64,000 bases of DNA. Origin: Deltaproteobacteria bacterium (lineage in GTDB: Bacteria > Myxococcota_A > UBA9160 > UBA6930). The notes beneath the pieces were generated by a model. It was given only the letters and a program-made list of their open reading frames with translations, was not told the DNA's origin and searched no databases. Positions within the stretch are counted from its first letter, which is position 1; the number at the start of each line of letters is the position of its first letter. The stretch is taken from positions 280,988 to 344,987 of the forward strand of contig VGRF01000001.1 of assembly GCA_016875395.1 (NCBI GenBank). Reading direction: 5' to 3'. Below, piece after piece: positions 9,155 through 17,723 of the stretch. The translations under genes and the position numbers were made by a program.

Positions 9155-10960
9155 TCATTCGAGAGGATCTTTGCGAGCGGGGAGGTGCACGGAGAACGTC
9201 GTGCCCTGTTGTTGGTTCGAGCGCACCTCGATGCGTCCGCCGTGCTCCTGCACGATCTGCCGCGCAACGTAGAGCGCGAGACTCGGCTCTTCGCCGCGCA
9301 CCTTCGCGAAGGGCTCGAACAGGCGCGCGCGCTCGGCGGGGGGAATCGGCGCTCTGTCGTCCTGCACCACGACGAGCACCTCGTCGCCGTCGGCGGTCGT
9401 CGATGCGCGCACGATGCTCGCGCCACTCGCCCTGTGCATCGCCTGGACCAGCAGCGTGAGCATCACCTGCGCGAGCTGACCGGGCGCCCCGACGATCGAG
9501 GGCACTTCGCCGAGCTCGAGCCGCACCTCGCACGAAGACTCCGAGCGCGTCACGGCGAGCCGCGCCGCGTTGTCGAGCAGCGCGTTGACGTCGGTCGCCT
9601 CGCGCTGAGCGCTGCTCGAGTGCGAGAACTCGCGCAGATCGCGCACGACCGCGACTGTGCGCCCAACGCTCGCGAGTGAGCTCTGGAGCAGCTGGCGCAG
9701 CTCCGCGACCTGCGGGAGCGCGGGGGCGCCCGGCGCGTTCGCGGCGACGCTCTTCGAAAGCGCGTCGACCTCTTCCGCGAGCATCGACAAGTTCGCCCGC
9801 ACGTACGCCATCGGGTTGTTGATCTCGTGAGCGATGCCCGCCGCGAGCTGTCCCACCGCTTCGATGCGCTGCGCGTCTTGCAGTCGCCGCTCGATCGCAC
9901 GCTGCTCCGTCACGTCTTCTATCACGGCGAGCGCGCCGGTGATCGCGCCTTGCGCGCTCCGCCGCGGCGTCACCGACGCTCGCGTGATGAGTCGCCGGCC
10001 CCACCACGAGTCGAACTCGAACTCGGAGGAGAACGACTCGCCCGTCTGGAGCGAGCGCGCCAGCATCGGCGAGAAGCCCGAGCGCTCGGCGTTCTCCTCG
10101 TGAAGCACGTCGAATGCGCTCGCGAATTCCGTGAAGGTCGAACCGAGCATCGAGAGCAGCTTCGCGTTCGCGTGCTCCAGCTCGCCGCGCGCATTCACCG
10201 ACAACAGGCCGATCGGCATGTTCTCGACGACATCGCGGTAGCGCGCCTCGCTGTCGGCGAGATCGCGTGAACGCCGCTCGGCCTGCGCGACGAGCTCGCT
10301 CTCGAGGCGGAACTGGTGGCGCATGACCAGGTGGCCCAAGCCGATCGCCATCGCGAGCAGCGCGAACTCGACGAAGCCGGCGTAGGAGGTGAGGGCAATC
10401 TCGTTGGCGAGCGAGAGCGCGGCCATTCCTCCGTAACCGACGAGCAGCGCGGCCAGCACGCGCTTGTCGTGCGCCGGCAGCTCGCGGGCGCGCACGAGCT
10501 CGCGCCCGCACCAGCCGAGCGTGGCGACGATGCCGAGGCCATAGAGCGGAACGATGTCGCCGCGGACGGCTCGGAAGAGAGCCGCGCCGTCCGCTCCCTC
10601 CAAGGCGACCGTGTCGCCCGTGATCACCCAAGGCGAGAGCACGGGCAGCAGCGAGAGGGGGAGGATCGCCCAGGACAGCCGCCTGATTCGCGCGGCCCCG
10701 CTGCATAGACTCTCGACGAAGCACAGGATCGTCCACATCACTGGCACGGCGGCGCCGGCCGCGAGCCTCGCGAGCCACACCGCAGACTCGGCGCTCTGCG
10801 CGTGGGTCTCGAACAAGCGCAGCGTGGCGAAGAGCGCTGCAGAGATGGCCCAGCTTCCCGCCCAGGAGCCCGGACCCGCCGTCTGGAAGCCGAACCAGAG
10901 GCGCATCATGCCGAGATAGTCGCACATGCCCACCGTCATCAGGAGCAGCGCTTCACTCAC
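9155..10960 (-). CDS. Membrane histidine kinase with intact His but degenerate ATPase domain (partner 1)
   Basis: The 601-residue product has about seven N-terminal hydrophobic segments (1-215), a PAS domain (about 235-350), a dimerisation/phosphoacceptor region with a perfect H-box (GIAHEINNP, His378), and a C-terminal HATPase fold (480-597). The ATP-binding motifs are broken. The N-box Asn residues are lost (MLTLLVQA, Gln506), the G1 box reads DDRAPI instead of DxGxG, and the G2 region reads GEEPSLAL without the Gly-x-Gly. It should accept phosphate but probably cannot bind ATP well. It overlaps the upstream paralogous kinase by GTGA (GTG 10960, TGA 10957), so the two are translationally coupled. 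No response regulator lies nearby. Confidence 0.9.
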   Translation of the reverse strand: MSEALLLMTVGMCDYLGMMRLWFGFQTAGPGSWAGSWAISAALFATLRLFETHAQSAESAVWLARLAAGAAVPVMWTILCFVESLCSGAARIRRLSWAILPLSLLPVLSPWVITGDTVALEGADGAALFRAVRGDIVPLYGLGIVATLGWCGRELVRARELPAHDKRVLAALLVGYGGMAALSLANEIALTSYAGFVEFALLAMAIGLGHLVMRHQFRLESELVAQAERRSRDLADSEARYRDVVENMPIGLLSVNARGELEHANAKLLSMLGSTFTEFASAFDVLHEENAERSGFSPMLARSLQTGESFSSEFEFDSWWGRRLITRASVTPRRSAQGAITGALAVIEDVTEQRAIERRLQDAQRIEAVGQLAAGIAHEINNPMAYVRANLSMLAEEVDALSKSVAANAPGAPALPQVAELRQLLQSSLASVGRTVAVVRDLREFSHSSSAQREATDVNALLDNAARLAVTRSESSCEVRLELGEVPSIVGAPGQLAQVMLTLLVQAMHRASGASIVRASTTADGDEVLVVVQDDRAPIPPAERARLFEPFAKVRGEEPSLALYVARQIVQEHGGRIEVRSNQQQGTTFSVHLPARKDPLE

Positions 10961-12771
10961 GGCTGCGCCCCTGCGGCCCCGGCGCGCGGTTCGATCGGGA
11001 GCGAGACCTCGAAGGTCGCGCCTTCCGCGGCGTCGGCGCGAAAGCGGATCTCGCCGCCATGTTTCTGGACGATCTGATACGAGAGGAACAGGCCGAGGCC
11101 CGTGCCCTGACCCGCGGGCTTGGTCGTGAAGAACGGCTCGAAGAGCCGGTCGCGATGCTGCGGCGAGATGCCGGCGCCGTCGTCGGACACGCGCACGCGC
11201 ACGCAGTCGCCGTCGCGCTGCGTCTCGATCCACACGTGGCCGCGCTCGGGCGCAGCTTGCACGGCGTTGACGATGAGGTTGAGGAAGACCTGGCGCAGCT
11301 GCCCCGAGTTGCCGGTGACGAGCGGAATCTCGGCGTAGCGCTCGACGAGCTGCGCGCCGCGCCGCTGTGTGCCCGCCATGCGCGCGACGCCGGCGAGCAG
11401 CTGGTTGAGATCGACCGGGGCGATCGCGAGCGAGCCGCCGCTCGAGATCTCGCGCATGTCGCTCACGATGCCGAGCGCGCGCTGCACGCCTTCAGCGGCT
11501 TCGTCGACGAGCTGCTCGATCTCGCTGAAGCGTTCGCGCTGCTCTTCGGTCGCGCTGGGCGCGAGCTGCTTGCGCACGTCGTCGCACGCGCTGCGCACGC
11601 GCGCGAGGTTGTCGCGCACGCTCTCCATCGGCGCGGTGATGCCGCGTGCGATCCCGCCCGCGAGCTCGCCCACCGACTCCATCTTCTGCGACTGGCGCAA
11701 GCGCGATTCGATCGCGCGGCGCTCCGTCACGTCCTCGAGCAGCATCAGCGCACCAGCTACCTCGCCGGCGGAATCGCGCTGCGGGGCGACGATGAAGTGG
11801 ACGTCGATGTTGCGCCCTCGCGTCGTGGCTTGGCGCGTCTCGGCGGAGATCGCCTTGGCGCGCTCGATCACGCTCTTCACGAGCGCCGCGGCGCCGTTGT
11901 CCCTCGTGAGCGGGAGATCCTGCAAACTCGCGCCGGGTTCCGACGAGCCTACCGGGAGCTCGAACATCTCGTAGATGCGCGGGGTGACTGTCAGCACCTT
12001 CCCTGCGCGGTCGATGCACACGATTCCGACCTTCGAGCTTTCGACCAAACCGCGGTAGCGCGCCTCGTTCTCGACGAGCTGCGCGGTCTTCTGGGCAACC
12101 AGCGCTTCGAGATCGCTCTCGAGCCGGCCTTGGCGGCGCGCGACGAGCCGACTTGCGCCGATCGCGACGACGGCCGGGGCGAACTCGCCGATGGGCGCGA
12201 CCGGCAAGCCAAGAGTGGCCGCGACGTTCGTGGCGCACATCGCGGCGTAGATCACGAGCGCCACGATCAGCGTCCGCCTCTCCAAGGGCGCGAGGTTCGT
12301 CGCACGCGCGAGGCGCCAGGTGATCCAGCCCTCGGTGCCGAGCAGATACGCGGCGAACAGCGGCATCAGCGGGCCCGCGACCGAGCCGTGGTACGTCGTG
12401 CCGAGATAGGACTCTCGTTCGACGATCTCGCCCGTGAGGATCCACGGGGAGAACAGCGCTAGCGCTGCAAACGCGAAGCTGGCCACGCCGAAGCTGCGCA
12501 GGAGACGCGGGCTGCGTGGCGTCTCCGTGAGCTCGCTGGTGAAGCGCAGCAGCGTCCACACGAACTGCGTCCCGATCGCGGCAGCGCAGCGCGTGGCGGC
12601 GTTGGCGTACTCGGGAAGCTCGAGCTGAACGATCCGCGCCGCGGCGAAGCCCGCCGCCGCAAGCGCCCACGCGGCGAGCCACGCGTGCGCCGCGCCCGCG
12701 CGCCGCATCCCGTAGTGGAAGAACGCGACGTAGAGGCACACGCCGATCGAGATCAGCAGAAAAGTTTGCAT
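10957..12771 (-). CDS. Membrane histidine kinase-like protein with intact ATPase but no phospho-His (partner 2)
   Basis: The 604-residue product is a paralogue of the next gene: about seven membrane segments (1-210), a coiled linker, PAS (about 235-350), a HisKA-like helix pair, then HATPase (470-592). The catalytic domain is intact: FLNLIVNAVQA (N-box), SDDGAGIS (G1), FFTTKPAGQGTGLGL (F and G2 boxes). The H-box, however, reads GGIARGITAP, with Arg376 and Gly377 replacing His-Glu, so it cannot autophosphorylate at the usual site. Upstream gene of a two-gene unit ending in a GTGA overlap. Start uncertain: a GTG at 12786 has a better ribosome site (GGGAGGGG). It is divergent from the parvulin gene, with about 100 bases between. 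Confidence 0.9.
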   Translation of the reverse strand: MQTFLLISIGVCLYVAFFHYGMRRAGAAHAWLAAWALAAAGFAAARIVQLELPEYANAATRCAAAIGTQFVWTLLRFTSELTETPRSPRLLRSFGVASFAFAALALFSPWILTGEIVERESYLGTTYHGSVAGPLMPLFAAYLLGTEGWITWRLARATNLAPLERRTLIVALVIYAAMCATNVAATLGLPVAPIGEFAPAVVAIGASRLVARRQGRLESDLEALVAQKTAQLVENEARYRGLVESSKVGIVCIDRAGKVLTVTPRIYEMFELPVGSSEPGASLQDLPLTRDNGAAALVKSVIERAKAISAETRQATTRGRNIDVHFIVAPQRDSAGEVAGALMLLEDVTERRAIESRLRQSQKMESVGELAGGIARGITAPMESVRDNLARVRSACDDVRKQLAPSATEEQRERFSEIEQLVDEAAEGVQRALGIVSDMREISSGGSLAIAPVDLNQLLAGVARMAGTQRRGAQLVERYAEIPLVTGNSGQLRQVFLNLIVNAVQAAPERGHVWIETQRDGDCVRVRVSDDGAGISPQHRDRLFEPFFTTKPAGQGTGLGLFLSYQIVQKHGGEIRFRADAAEGATFEVSLPIEPRAGAAGAQP

Positions 12772-12888
12772 GGAGAGAAGCTGCACCCGGCCCCTCCCGG
12801 CCCGGAAGGCTTTTCGGCGCAGGCCGCCACGCGCGTGAGGGCGATTTCGTTGACCGCAACATGCGCTTCCCCGTACGGTTGCGCGTCC

Positions 12889-13779
12889 ATGTCCGCCGCC
12901 GACCCGAATCCGAGCCGCAGGCCGCTGGCGTTGCTCGTGCTGGGCGCAGCGGCCGGAATCGCGGCGGCGGGCTACGGCGTGCTTGGCCCGGGCAGCGAGC
13001 GCGCACTCCCGAAGGGCGCGGTCGCGAGCGTGAACGGAGTCGCGATCTCTGCGGACACCTGGACGCGCCTCGTGGAGGGCTTCGAGGCCGACACGCGCGA
13101 GGCGGCGAGCGAGGAGATGCGGCGGCGCATCCTCGATCGCCTGATCGAGGAAGAGCTGCTCGTGCAGCGCGGCCTCGCGATGGGCCTCGCCCAGAACGAT
13201 CGCCGCGTTCGCGCCGACATCGTGCAGGCGATGATTCGCTCGGCGGTCGCGGAGTCCGAGACCGAGACACCCAGCGAGCGCGAGCTGCGCGCGTTCTACG
13301 AGGAGCAGCGCGCGTTCTTCACGACGCCAGGCCGCGTGCGCATCGAGCAGCTCGTGGTGCCGGTGAAGGACGCTGCGGCCGACTCGCGCGCGCGCGCGCG
13401 TGCGGACGACGCCCGCGCGCAGCTCGCGAGCGGCGCTTCGCTCGCGAGCGTTCGCGACGCGCTCGGCGCCGCGGAAGTGTCGCCCGTGCCCGATGCGCTG
13501 CTCCCGCCCGCGAAGCTGCGCGAGTACGTGGGGCCCAGCGTGCTGCGCGTCGCGCTCGCTACGCCGCCCGGCGAGTGGAGCGCGCCCGTGCGCTCGGGCG
13601 CCGGCTACCACGTGCTGCGCGTGCTCGAGCGCGAGCCCGAGCACACGCCGCCGCTCGACGAGATGCGCGAGCAGGTGCAGGCCGAGTGGGTGCGCCGCGG
13701 CGGTGATCGCGCGCTGCGGAGCTATCTCGACGAGCTGCGGGAAGACGCGGACGTGCAGGTCACGGACGAGCTGCCGTGA
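12889..13779 (+). CDS. Parvulin-type peptidyl-prolyl isomerase, membrane anchored
   Basis: The 296-residue protein has one N-terminal membrane segment or uncleaved signal (about residues 12-34), a SurA-like helical chaperone region (KGAVASVNGVAIS, then LIEEELLVQRGLAMG), and a PpiC/rotamase-like domain (VRIEQLVVP ... ARADDARAQLASG ... VRSGAGYHVLRVLERE). It should help fold exported proteins in the periplasm. The stop overlaps the GTG of hupE by four bases (GTGA), so the pair is an operon; parvulins next to HupE/UreJ proteins are a known pairing. I took ATG 12889 because the frame before it is low-complexity. Confidence 0.88.
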   Translation: MSAADPNPSRRPLALLVLGAAAGIAAAGYGVLGPGSERALPKGAVASVNGVAISADTWTRLVEGFEADTREAASEEMRRRILDRLIEEELLVQRGLAMGLAQNDRRVRADIVQAMIRSAVAESETETPSERELRAFYEEQRAFFTTPGRVRIEQLVVPVKDAAADSRARARADDARAQLASGASLASVRDALGAAEVSPVPDALLPPAKLREYVGPSVLRVALATPPGEWSAPVRSGAGYHVLRVLEREPEHTPPLDEMREQVQAEWVRRGGDRALRSYLDELREDADVQVTDELP

Positions 13780-14981
13780 GCGCGCGCGTCTGGCTCGGAT
13801 TGTTAGGGGGCGCGCTGCTGCTCGCCAGCTCCGCCGCGGCGCACACGCGCAGCACGTCGTACTCGACGTGGGCGATCGACGGCGTGGCCGCCACGGTGCG
13901 CTTCGACATCCCGCAGTACGAGCTCACGCGCCTGCCGTGGGGAATCGTGGCGCCGCCCCGGCTGCCGCCCGAGCTCGCGACCTATCTCGTGGGCGCGCTG
14001 CGGCTCGAGGCGGGAGGGGAAGCCTGCGCGGTGGTCGAGCCGCCGCGTGCGCTCGCGGCGCCGGCGGACCGCGCCGTGATCGAGTGGAGCGTGCGCTGCG
14101 CGCGCTCGGACGAGCTCGCGATCGTGAGCGAGGTGTTGCAGGAGGTGGCGCCGAGCCACCTGCATTTCGCGAAGCTGCGCGGCGAGCGCGTGGTGGAGCG
14201 GCTGCTCACGTCCGCGTCGCCGCGCTGGGAGCTGCCGCGCGCCGAGGGCGAGGCCAAGCCCGCACTCGGAAGCAGCTTGCTCGAGTACGTGAAGCTCGGC
14301 GTCGAGCACATCCTCACCGGCTACGACCACCTCGTGTTTCTGCTCGGCCTCTTGTTGTTGGCCGCGCGCGCGAGCGAGGTCGTCACCGTCGTCACGGGCT
14401 TCACCGTCGCGCACTCGATCACGCTCGGGCTCGCGGCGCTCGGCCGCGTGCACCCGGACGGCGCCGCGGTCGAGGCGCTGATCGGTCTCTCGATCGCGAT
14501 CGTCGCCACCGACAACGCGTGGCTCACGAGTGCCCGCCCGCGAGCGCTGCCGCGCGCGATCACGCTCGGCTTCGCGGCGCTCGCGCTCGCAGCCGCGCTC
14601 GGCGCAGGCGCGATCTCGGCCACCACCTACGCCGGCCTCGCGCTGTTCGCGGCTTGCTACTTCGCATTGTTGGCGCGCAGCGAGCGGCCCGCGCGGCTTC
14701 GCTTCGCCGTCGCGTTCTGCTTCGGGCTCGTGCACGGCTTCGGCTTCGCCGGCGTGCTCGCGGAGTTCGCGCTGCCGCAGGATCGCCTGCTCGCCGCGCT
14801 GCTCGGCTTCAACGCCGGCGTCGAGCTCGGTCAGCTCGTTTGCGTCGCGCTGTTCTTCACGCTGGCTTGGCTCGCGGCTCGCTTCGTGCGCGACGCTGCG
14901 CGAGCTCTCGCGCGCGATGTCGCGAACGCCGCGGTTTGCTGCGCGGGCGTGTACTGGTGGGTCAGCCGCGCCTTCGCGTGA
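13776..14981 (+). CDS. HupE/UreJ family membrane protein with periplasmic N-terminal domain
   Basis: A 401-residue protein with a signal peptide (GALLLASSAAAHTRS), a soluble N-terminal domain (about 25-160) and a C-terminal membrane domain of about seven helices. The HupE/UreJ signature is clear: VEHILTGYDHLVFLLGL, TGFTVAHSITL and LVHGFGFA, whose His and Asp residues are thought to handle nickel or other metals. The two-part form is common beside parvulin genes and is not itself proof of nickel transport. Translation starts at a GTG inside the parvulin stop. A strong inverted repeat begins one base after its stop codon. Confidence 0.88.
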   Translation: MSARVWLGLLGGALLLASSAAAHTRSTSYSTWAIDGVAATVRFDIPQYELTRLPWGIVAPPRLPPELATYLVGALRLEAGGEACAVVEPPRALAAPADRAVIEWSVRCARSDELAIVSEVLQEVAPSHLHFAKLRGERVVERLLTSASPRWELPRAEGEAKPALGSSLLEYVKLGVEHILTGYDHLVFLLGLLLLAARASEVVTVVTGFTVAHSITLGLAALGRVHPDGAAVEALIGLSIAIVATDNAWLTSARPRALPRAITLGFAALALAAALGAGAISATTYAGLALFAACYFALLARSERPARLRFAVAFCFGLVHGFGFAGVLAEFALPQDRLLAALLGFNAGVELGQLVCVALFFTLAWLAARFVRDAARALARDVANAAVCCAGVYWWVSRAFA

Positions 14982-15207
14982 CGAGGCGTGCGGCTTTGCC
15001 CGCCTGGCTTCGTTGCGCGGCGCTCGCCGTATGCCGAATACGTCTTCGCGCCGCGGCGCCTCGCCAGGCGGGCAAATCCGCACGCCTCGGCTAGGCGTGC
15101 GTCTCTTTGCCCGCCTGGCTTCGTTGCGCGGCGCTCGCCGTGTGCCGGATACGTCTTCGCGCCGCGACGCCTCGCACGGCCTCCGCGCTCGCTGGTGAGC
15201 CCGGGGT
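14982..15207. repeat. Large inverted repeat plus 70-bp direct repeat between convergent genes
   Basis: A 27-bp arm at 14982-15008 pairs with 15063-15089 with a single mismatch; the inner 14 bp (TTTGCCCGCCTGGC) are perfect. Separately, 14995-15064 is repeated directly at 15106-15175 (111 bases apart, about three mismatches), which supplies a third copy of the arm at about 15092-15119. The centre arm could thus pair with the arm on either side. It lies exactly between the stop of hupE and the stop of the alkaline phosphatase, where a bidirectional terminator is expected, but no T-run follows the stems. No gene is supported here. Confidence 0.8.
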
Positions 15208-16809
15208 CTAGAACGCCGGCGCGTTCGGATCCGTCGGCGTCTCCGCCCAGCCCAGCGCGGTCACGATCGCGTGATAGATGTAGTTCTGTTCGCGCACGCC
15301 GGTGAACATCTCAGCGCCGGGGCCGCCTGCGTAGATCGCGACGTCCTCGCCGGCGTGCATTCCGGCGAAGAGCGGCGCCAGGGCTTCTTGCATGTAGTCG
15401 GGCGCGGTGGTGTCGACCTCGCTGAGATCCGGGCGAGGCACGTAATCGCCCTGATAAGCCGGCATGTAGTGCGGAAACTTCTTCGGGCCGGCGGGCTGAA
15501 GGTTGCTCTCGGACGCGTGACCGGGGCCTGCGGGATAGCTGAGTGTCGTGAGCGGGCGGCCGAACGCATCGGGCAGCGGCGCGGGCATCGGTTCGCCGTC
15601 GGTTCCGTTGATCACGAGCTTGCCGAGGATCGGATTGCCACGGACGGCGTAGCCGGACATCACGAGCGGCTGGCTGTGATCCGAGGTGACGACGACGAGC
15701 GTGTCGTCACCGGTCATGTCGAGCGCGCGCTGCACCGCGCGCGACAGCTCGATCGTCTCGGTGAGCGCGCGGTGCGCGTTGTGGCCGTGATGGGCGTGGT
15801 CGATCTTGCCGCCCTCGACCATCAGCACGAAGCCGCGCGGGTTCTTCGAGAGCAGCTGGATCGCCTTCTCGGTCATCTCCGTGAGCGACGGCTCGCCCGC
15901 GGTGTCCTGCGCGCGGTCGATCTCGAACTCCATGTGGCCCGCGTCGAACAGCCCGAGCACCTGCGTCGTCGTCGCCGGGTCGAGCGCGCGGAGCTGCTCC
16001 GCGTTCCACACGTAGGCGCCGCCGCGGCGCGCGGCCCACTCGGCGGGCAGATCGCGCTCGTCGAGGCGCGCGCCGGTCCTGTCCACGTCCTCGGGGTCGG
16101 GCTGATTCGCGCCGAGGAAGAACGCGCGCCCGCCGCCGAGCGCGACGTCGATGCCGTCGCCACTCGCGAACTCGACGAGCTGCCGCGCCAGATCGGGGAA
16201 GCCCGCCGCGCGCGCCGCCTCGGAGAGCTTCGCGTCCGTCTCCCACTCGCGATGCGGCGCGTGCGCATAACAAGCCGCCGGCGTCGCATGCGTGAGCGTC
16301 GTGTTCGTGACGACGCCAGTCGCGAGCCCGCGCTGCTCGGCCTCCTCGATCAGCGTGGGCACGCTGTGCGAGGCGACCGCTGCGAAGTCCCCGAGCTTCA
16401 CCGTCTCGTCCACGCTGAGCGAGCCCGCGCGCGTCTTCACGCCGGTCACGATCGCGCTCATCGTGCCCGATGACTCGGGCACCTGCTGGTTCGTGTTGTA
16501 CGTGCGCGAGAGCGCGGTGAACGGCAGTCGCTCGAACGAGAGCCAGTGATCCTCGCCGAGGCCGCCCGCCTGCTGACCCGCGAGGATGCGCGCGGCCGTC
16601 ACGGTCGAGAGACCCATCCCGTCGCCGACGAAGAGGATCACGTTCTTGGCGCGCCGAAAAGCGCTGAGCTGCGCGCGTCGCTCAGCGGCGGCTTCACGAC
16701 CGGCGCGAAACCAGGGGTCGTTCTCGCGGGCGTTCGGCGCAGGAGTGTCCGCGAGTGCTGGGAGCGCGGCAGTGATCAGGCCCAGCGCGAGCGCGGCGAC
16801 GGGCCTCAC
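15208..16809 (-). CDS. phoA: Alkaline phosphatase (PhoA family), exported
   Basis: The 533-residue product has a signal peptide (VAALALGLITAALPALA) and the PhoA metal-site motifs: NVILFVGDGMG, VEGGKIDHAHHGHNAHR, VVTSDHSQP and GPGHASESN. The phosphoserine region reads PESSGTMSAIVTGVKT, where most relatives have PDSAGT, so Asp is Glu and Ala is Ser beside the nucleophile; activity is still likely. It releases phosphate from organic esters in the periplasm. GTG 16809 overlaps the TGA of the upstream enoyl-CoA hydratase gene (GTGA). Convergent with hupE across the inverted-repeat region. Confidence 0.92.
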   Translation of the reverse strand: MRPVAALALGLITAALPALADTPAPNARENDPWFRAGREAAAERRAQLSAFRRAKNVILFVGDGMGLSTVTAARILAGQQAGGLGEDHWLSFERLPFTALSRTYNTNQQVPESSGTMSAIVTGVKTRAGSLSVDETVKLGDFAAVASHSVPTLIEEAEQRGLATGVVTNTTLTHATPAACYAHAPHREWETDAKLSEAARAAGFPDLARQLVEFASGDGIDVALGGGRAFFLGANQPDPEDVDRTGARLDERDLPAEWAARRGGAYVWNAEQLRALDPATTTQVLGLFDAGHMEFEIDRAQDTAGEPSLTEMTEKAIQLLSKNPRGFVLMVEGGKIDHAHHGHNAHRALTETIELSRAVQRALDMTGDDTLVVVTSDHSQPLVMSGYAVRGNPILGKLVINGTDGEPMPAPLPDAFGRPLTTLSYPAGPGHASESNLQPAGPKKFPHYMPAYQGDYVPRPDLSEVDTTAPDYMQEALAPLFAGMHAGEDVAIYAGGPGAEMFTGVREQNYIYHAIVTALGWAETPTDPNAPAF

Positions 16810-17501
16810 GGCGTCGTCCAGCTCGCCATGTCTTGCGCGAGCGTGGCGCGGACGTGCTGCATCATCGGGCCGAACAACTTGCGCTTCGTGCCGCGATACG
16901 CGGCGCGGTTCAGCTTCGTGAGCGGCTGCGCCGCCGCGAGCGCCTCCGCCTCGAGCTGCTCGGGCGCGACGACGCGGTCGAGGTAGCCCGCGGCGAGCGC
17001 GCCGTCGGGGTCGTAGACCTCGGCGAGGTTCGTCGCGCGCGCGAGGTGCTCGCGGGCGATGCGCGCGCGTGCGAGCTCGAGCGCGAACACCGGCAGCGTG
17101 AGCCCGATCGCGACCTCGTTGAGCCCGATCTTGAACGCGCCGCGCGCACCCACGCGGTAATCGCTCGCGAGCAGCATCAGCGCGCCCATCGCGAGCGCGT
17201 GTCCGCTGCACGCGGCGACGACCGGCACGTCGCTCTCCAGGATGCGCACGAGCAGCTCGCCGCCTGCGGTGACGAGCGCGCGCGAGGCGTCGATGCCTTG
17301 GTTGATCACGGAGAGATCGAAGCCCGCCGAGAAGCGCCCGGGGCGCCCTAACAGCACGGCGGCGCCGGCTTCCTTTTCCGCGCGCCCGAGCGAGCCGTTC
17401 AGCGCGTCGATCGCCGCGTGCGACACCGCGTTGGCGCGGCCGTCGTCGAAGGCGAGAACTGCAACTCCGTCCCGAAGCTCGTAGCGAACGATTTCCGTCA
17501 T
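16806..17501 (-). CDS. Enoyl-CoA hydratase/isomerase family protein
   Basis: A 231-residue crotonase-fold protein. Seen: LAFDDGRANAVSHAAID near the N-terminus, RFSAGFDLSVI (first oxyanion-hole region), and a weak second one in ACSGHALAMGALMLLASDYRVG, followed by GLNEVAIGLTLP, which carries the Glu found in many hydratases. It should act on an acyl-CoA, in fatty-acid or aromatic breakdown; the substrate is not identifiable. It is upstream of, and overlaps by four bases, the alkaline phosphatase gene, an odd functional pairing. A GC-rich tandem repeat lies directly upstream of its start. Confidence 0.88.
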   Translation of the reverse strand: MTEIVRYELRDGVAVLAFDDGRANAVSHAAIDALNGSLGRAEKEAGAAVLLGRPGRFSAGFDLSVINQGIDASRALVTAGGELLVRILESDVPVVAACSGHALAMGALMLLASDYRVGARGAFKIGLNEVAIGLTLPVFALELARARIAREHLARATNLAEVYDPDGALAAGYLDRVVAPEQLEAEALAAAQPLTKLNRAAYRGTKRKLFGPMMQHVRATLAQDMASWTTP

Positions 17502-17723
17502 GGGCGCGCAGGCTATCGCGTTTGCTTCGCTCGGCTTCGCCTCGCTGCGCGCTTCGCTTGCGCGTTTTCTCCGCTCGGCTTCGCCTCGCTGCGCGCTGCG
17601 CTTGCCGCGTTCACTTCGCTCGCCTGCGGCTCGCTGCGCGCTTCGCTTGCGCGTCGGGCTCCGCTCGGCTTCGCCTCGCTGCGCGCTTCGCTTGCGGCTC
17701 GCTCCGCTCGGCCTCGTGGCGCC
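17502..17723. repeat. Tandem repeat, about 45-bp unit, four copies
   Basis: Units begin at about 17530, 17574, 17619, 17664 and (partial) 17707, a period of 43-45 bases. The shared core is CTCGGCTTCGCCTCGCTGCG followed by CGCTTCGCTTGCG, close to the wording inside the dispersed hairpin repeat. The period is near 15 codons and all frames stay open, so long spurious open frames arise; none has a family match or a plausible start. It lies between the start of the enoyl-CoA hydratase gene and the stop of the PilZ gene. The units differ from one another in several places, and there are no spacers of constant length as in CRISPR. Confidence 0.75.

Noticed and set aside
9155..12786. One of the two kinases being a pseudogene
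   Set aside because: Both frames are full length, tightly overlapped and free of stops; the losses are confined to complementary functional motifs, which fits specialisation better than decay.
14982..15207. Integron attC-like site
   Set aside because: The repeat lacks attC R/L box core words, and there is no integrase or cassette array.
17514..17722. Possible CRISPR array
   Set aside because: Units are contiguous, imperfect and about 45 bp, with no unique spacers of constant length and no cas genes nearby.
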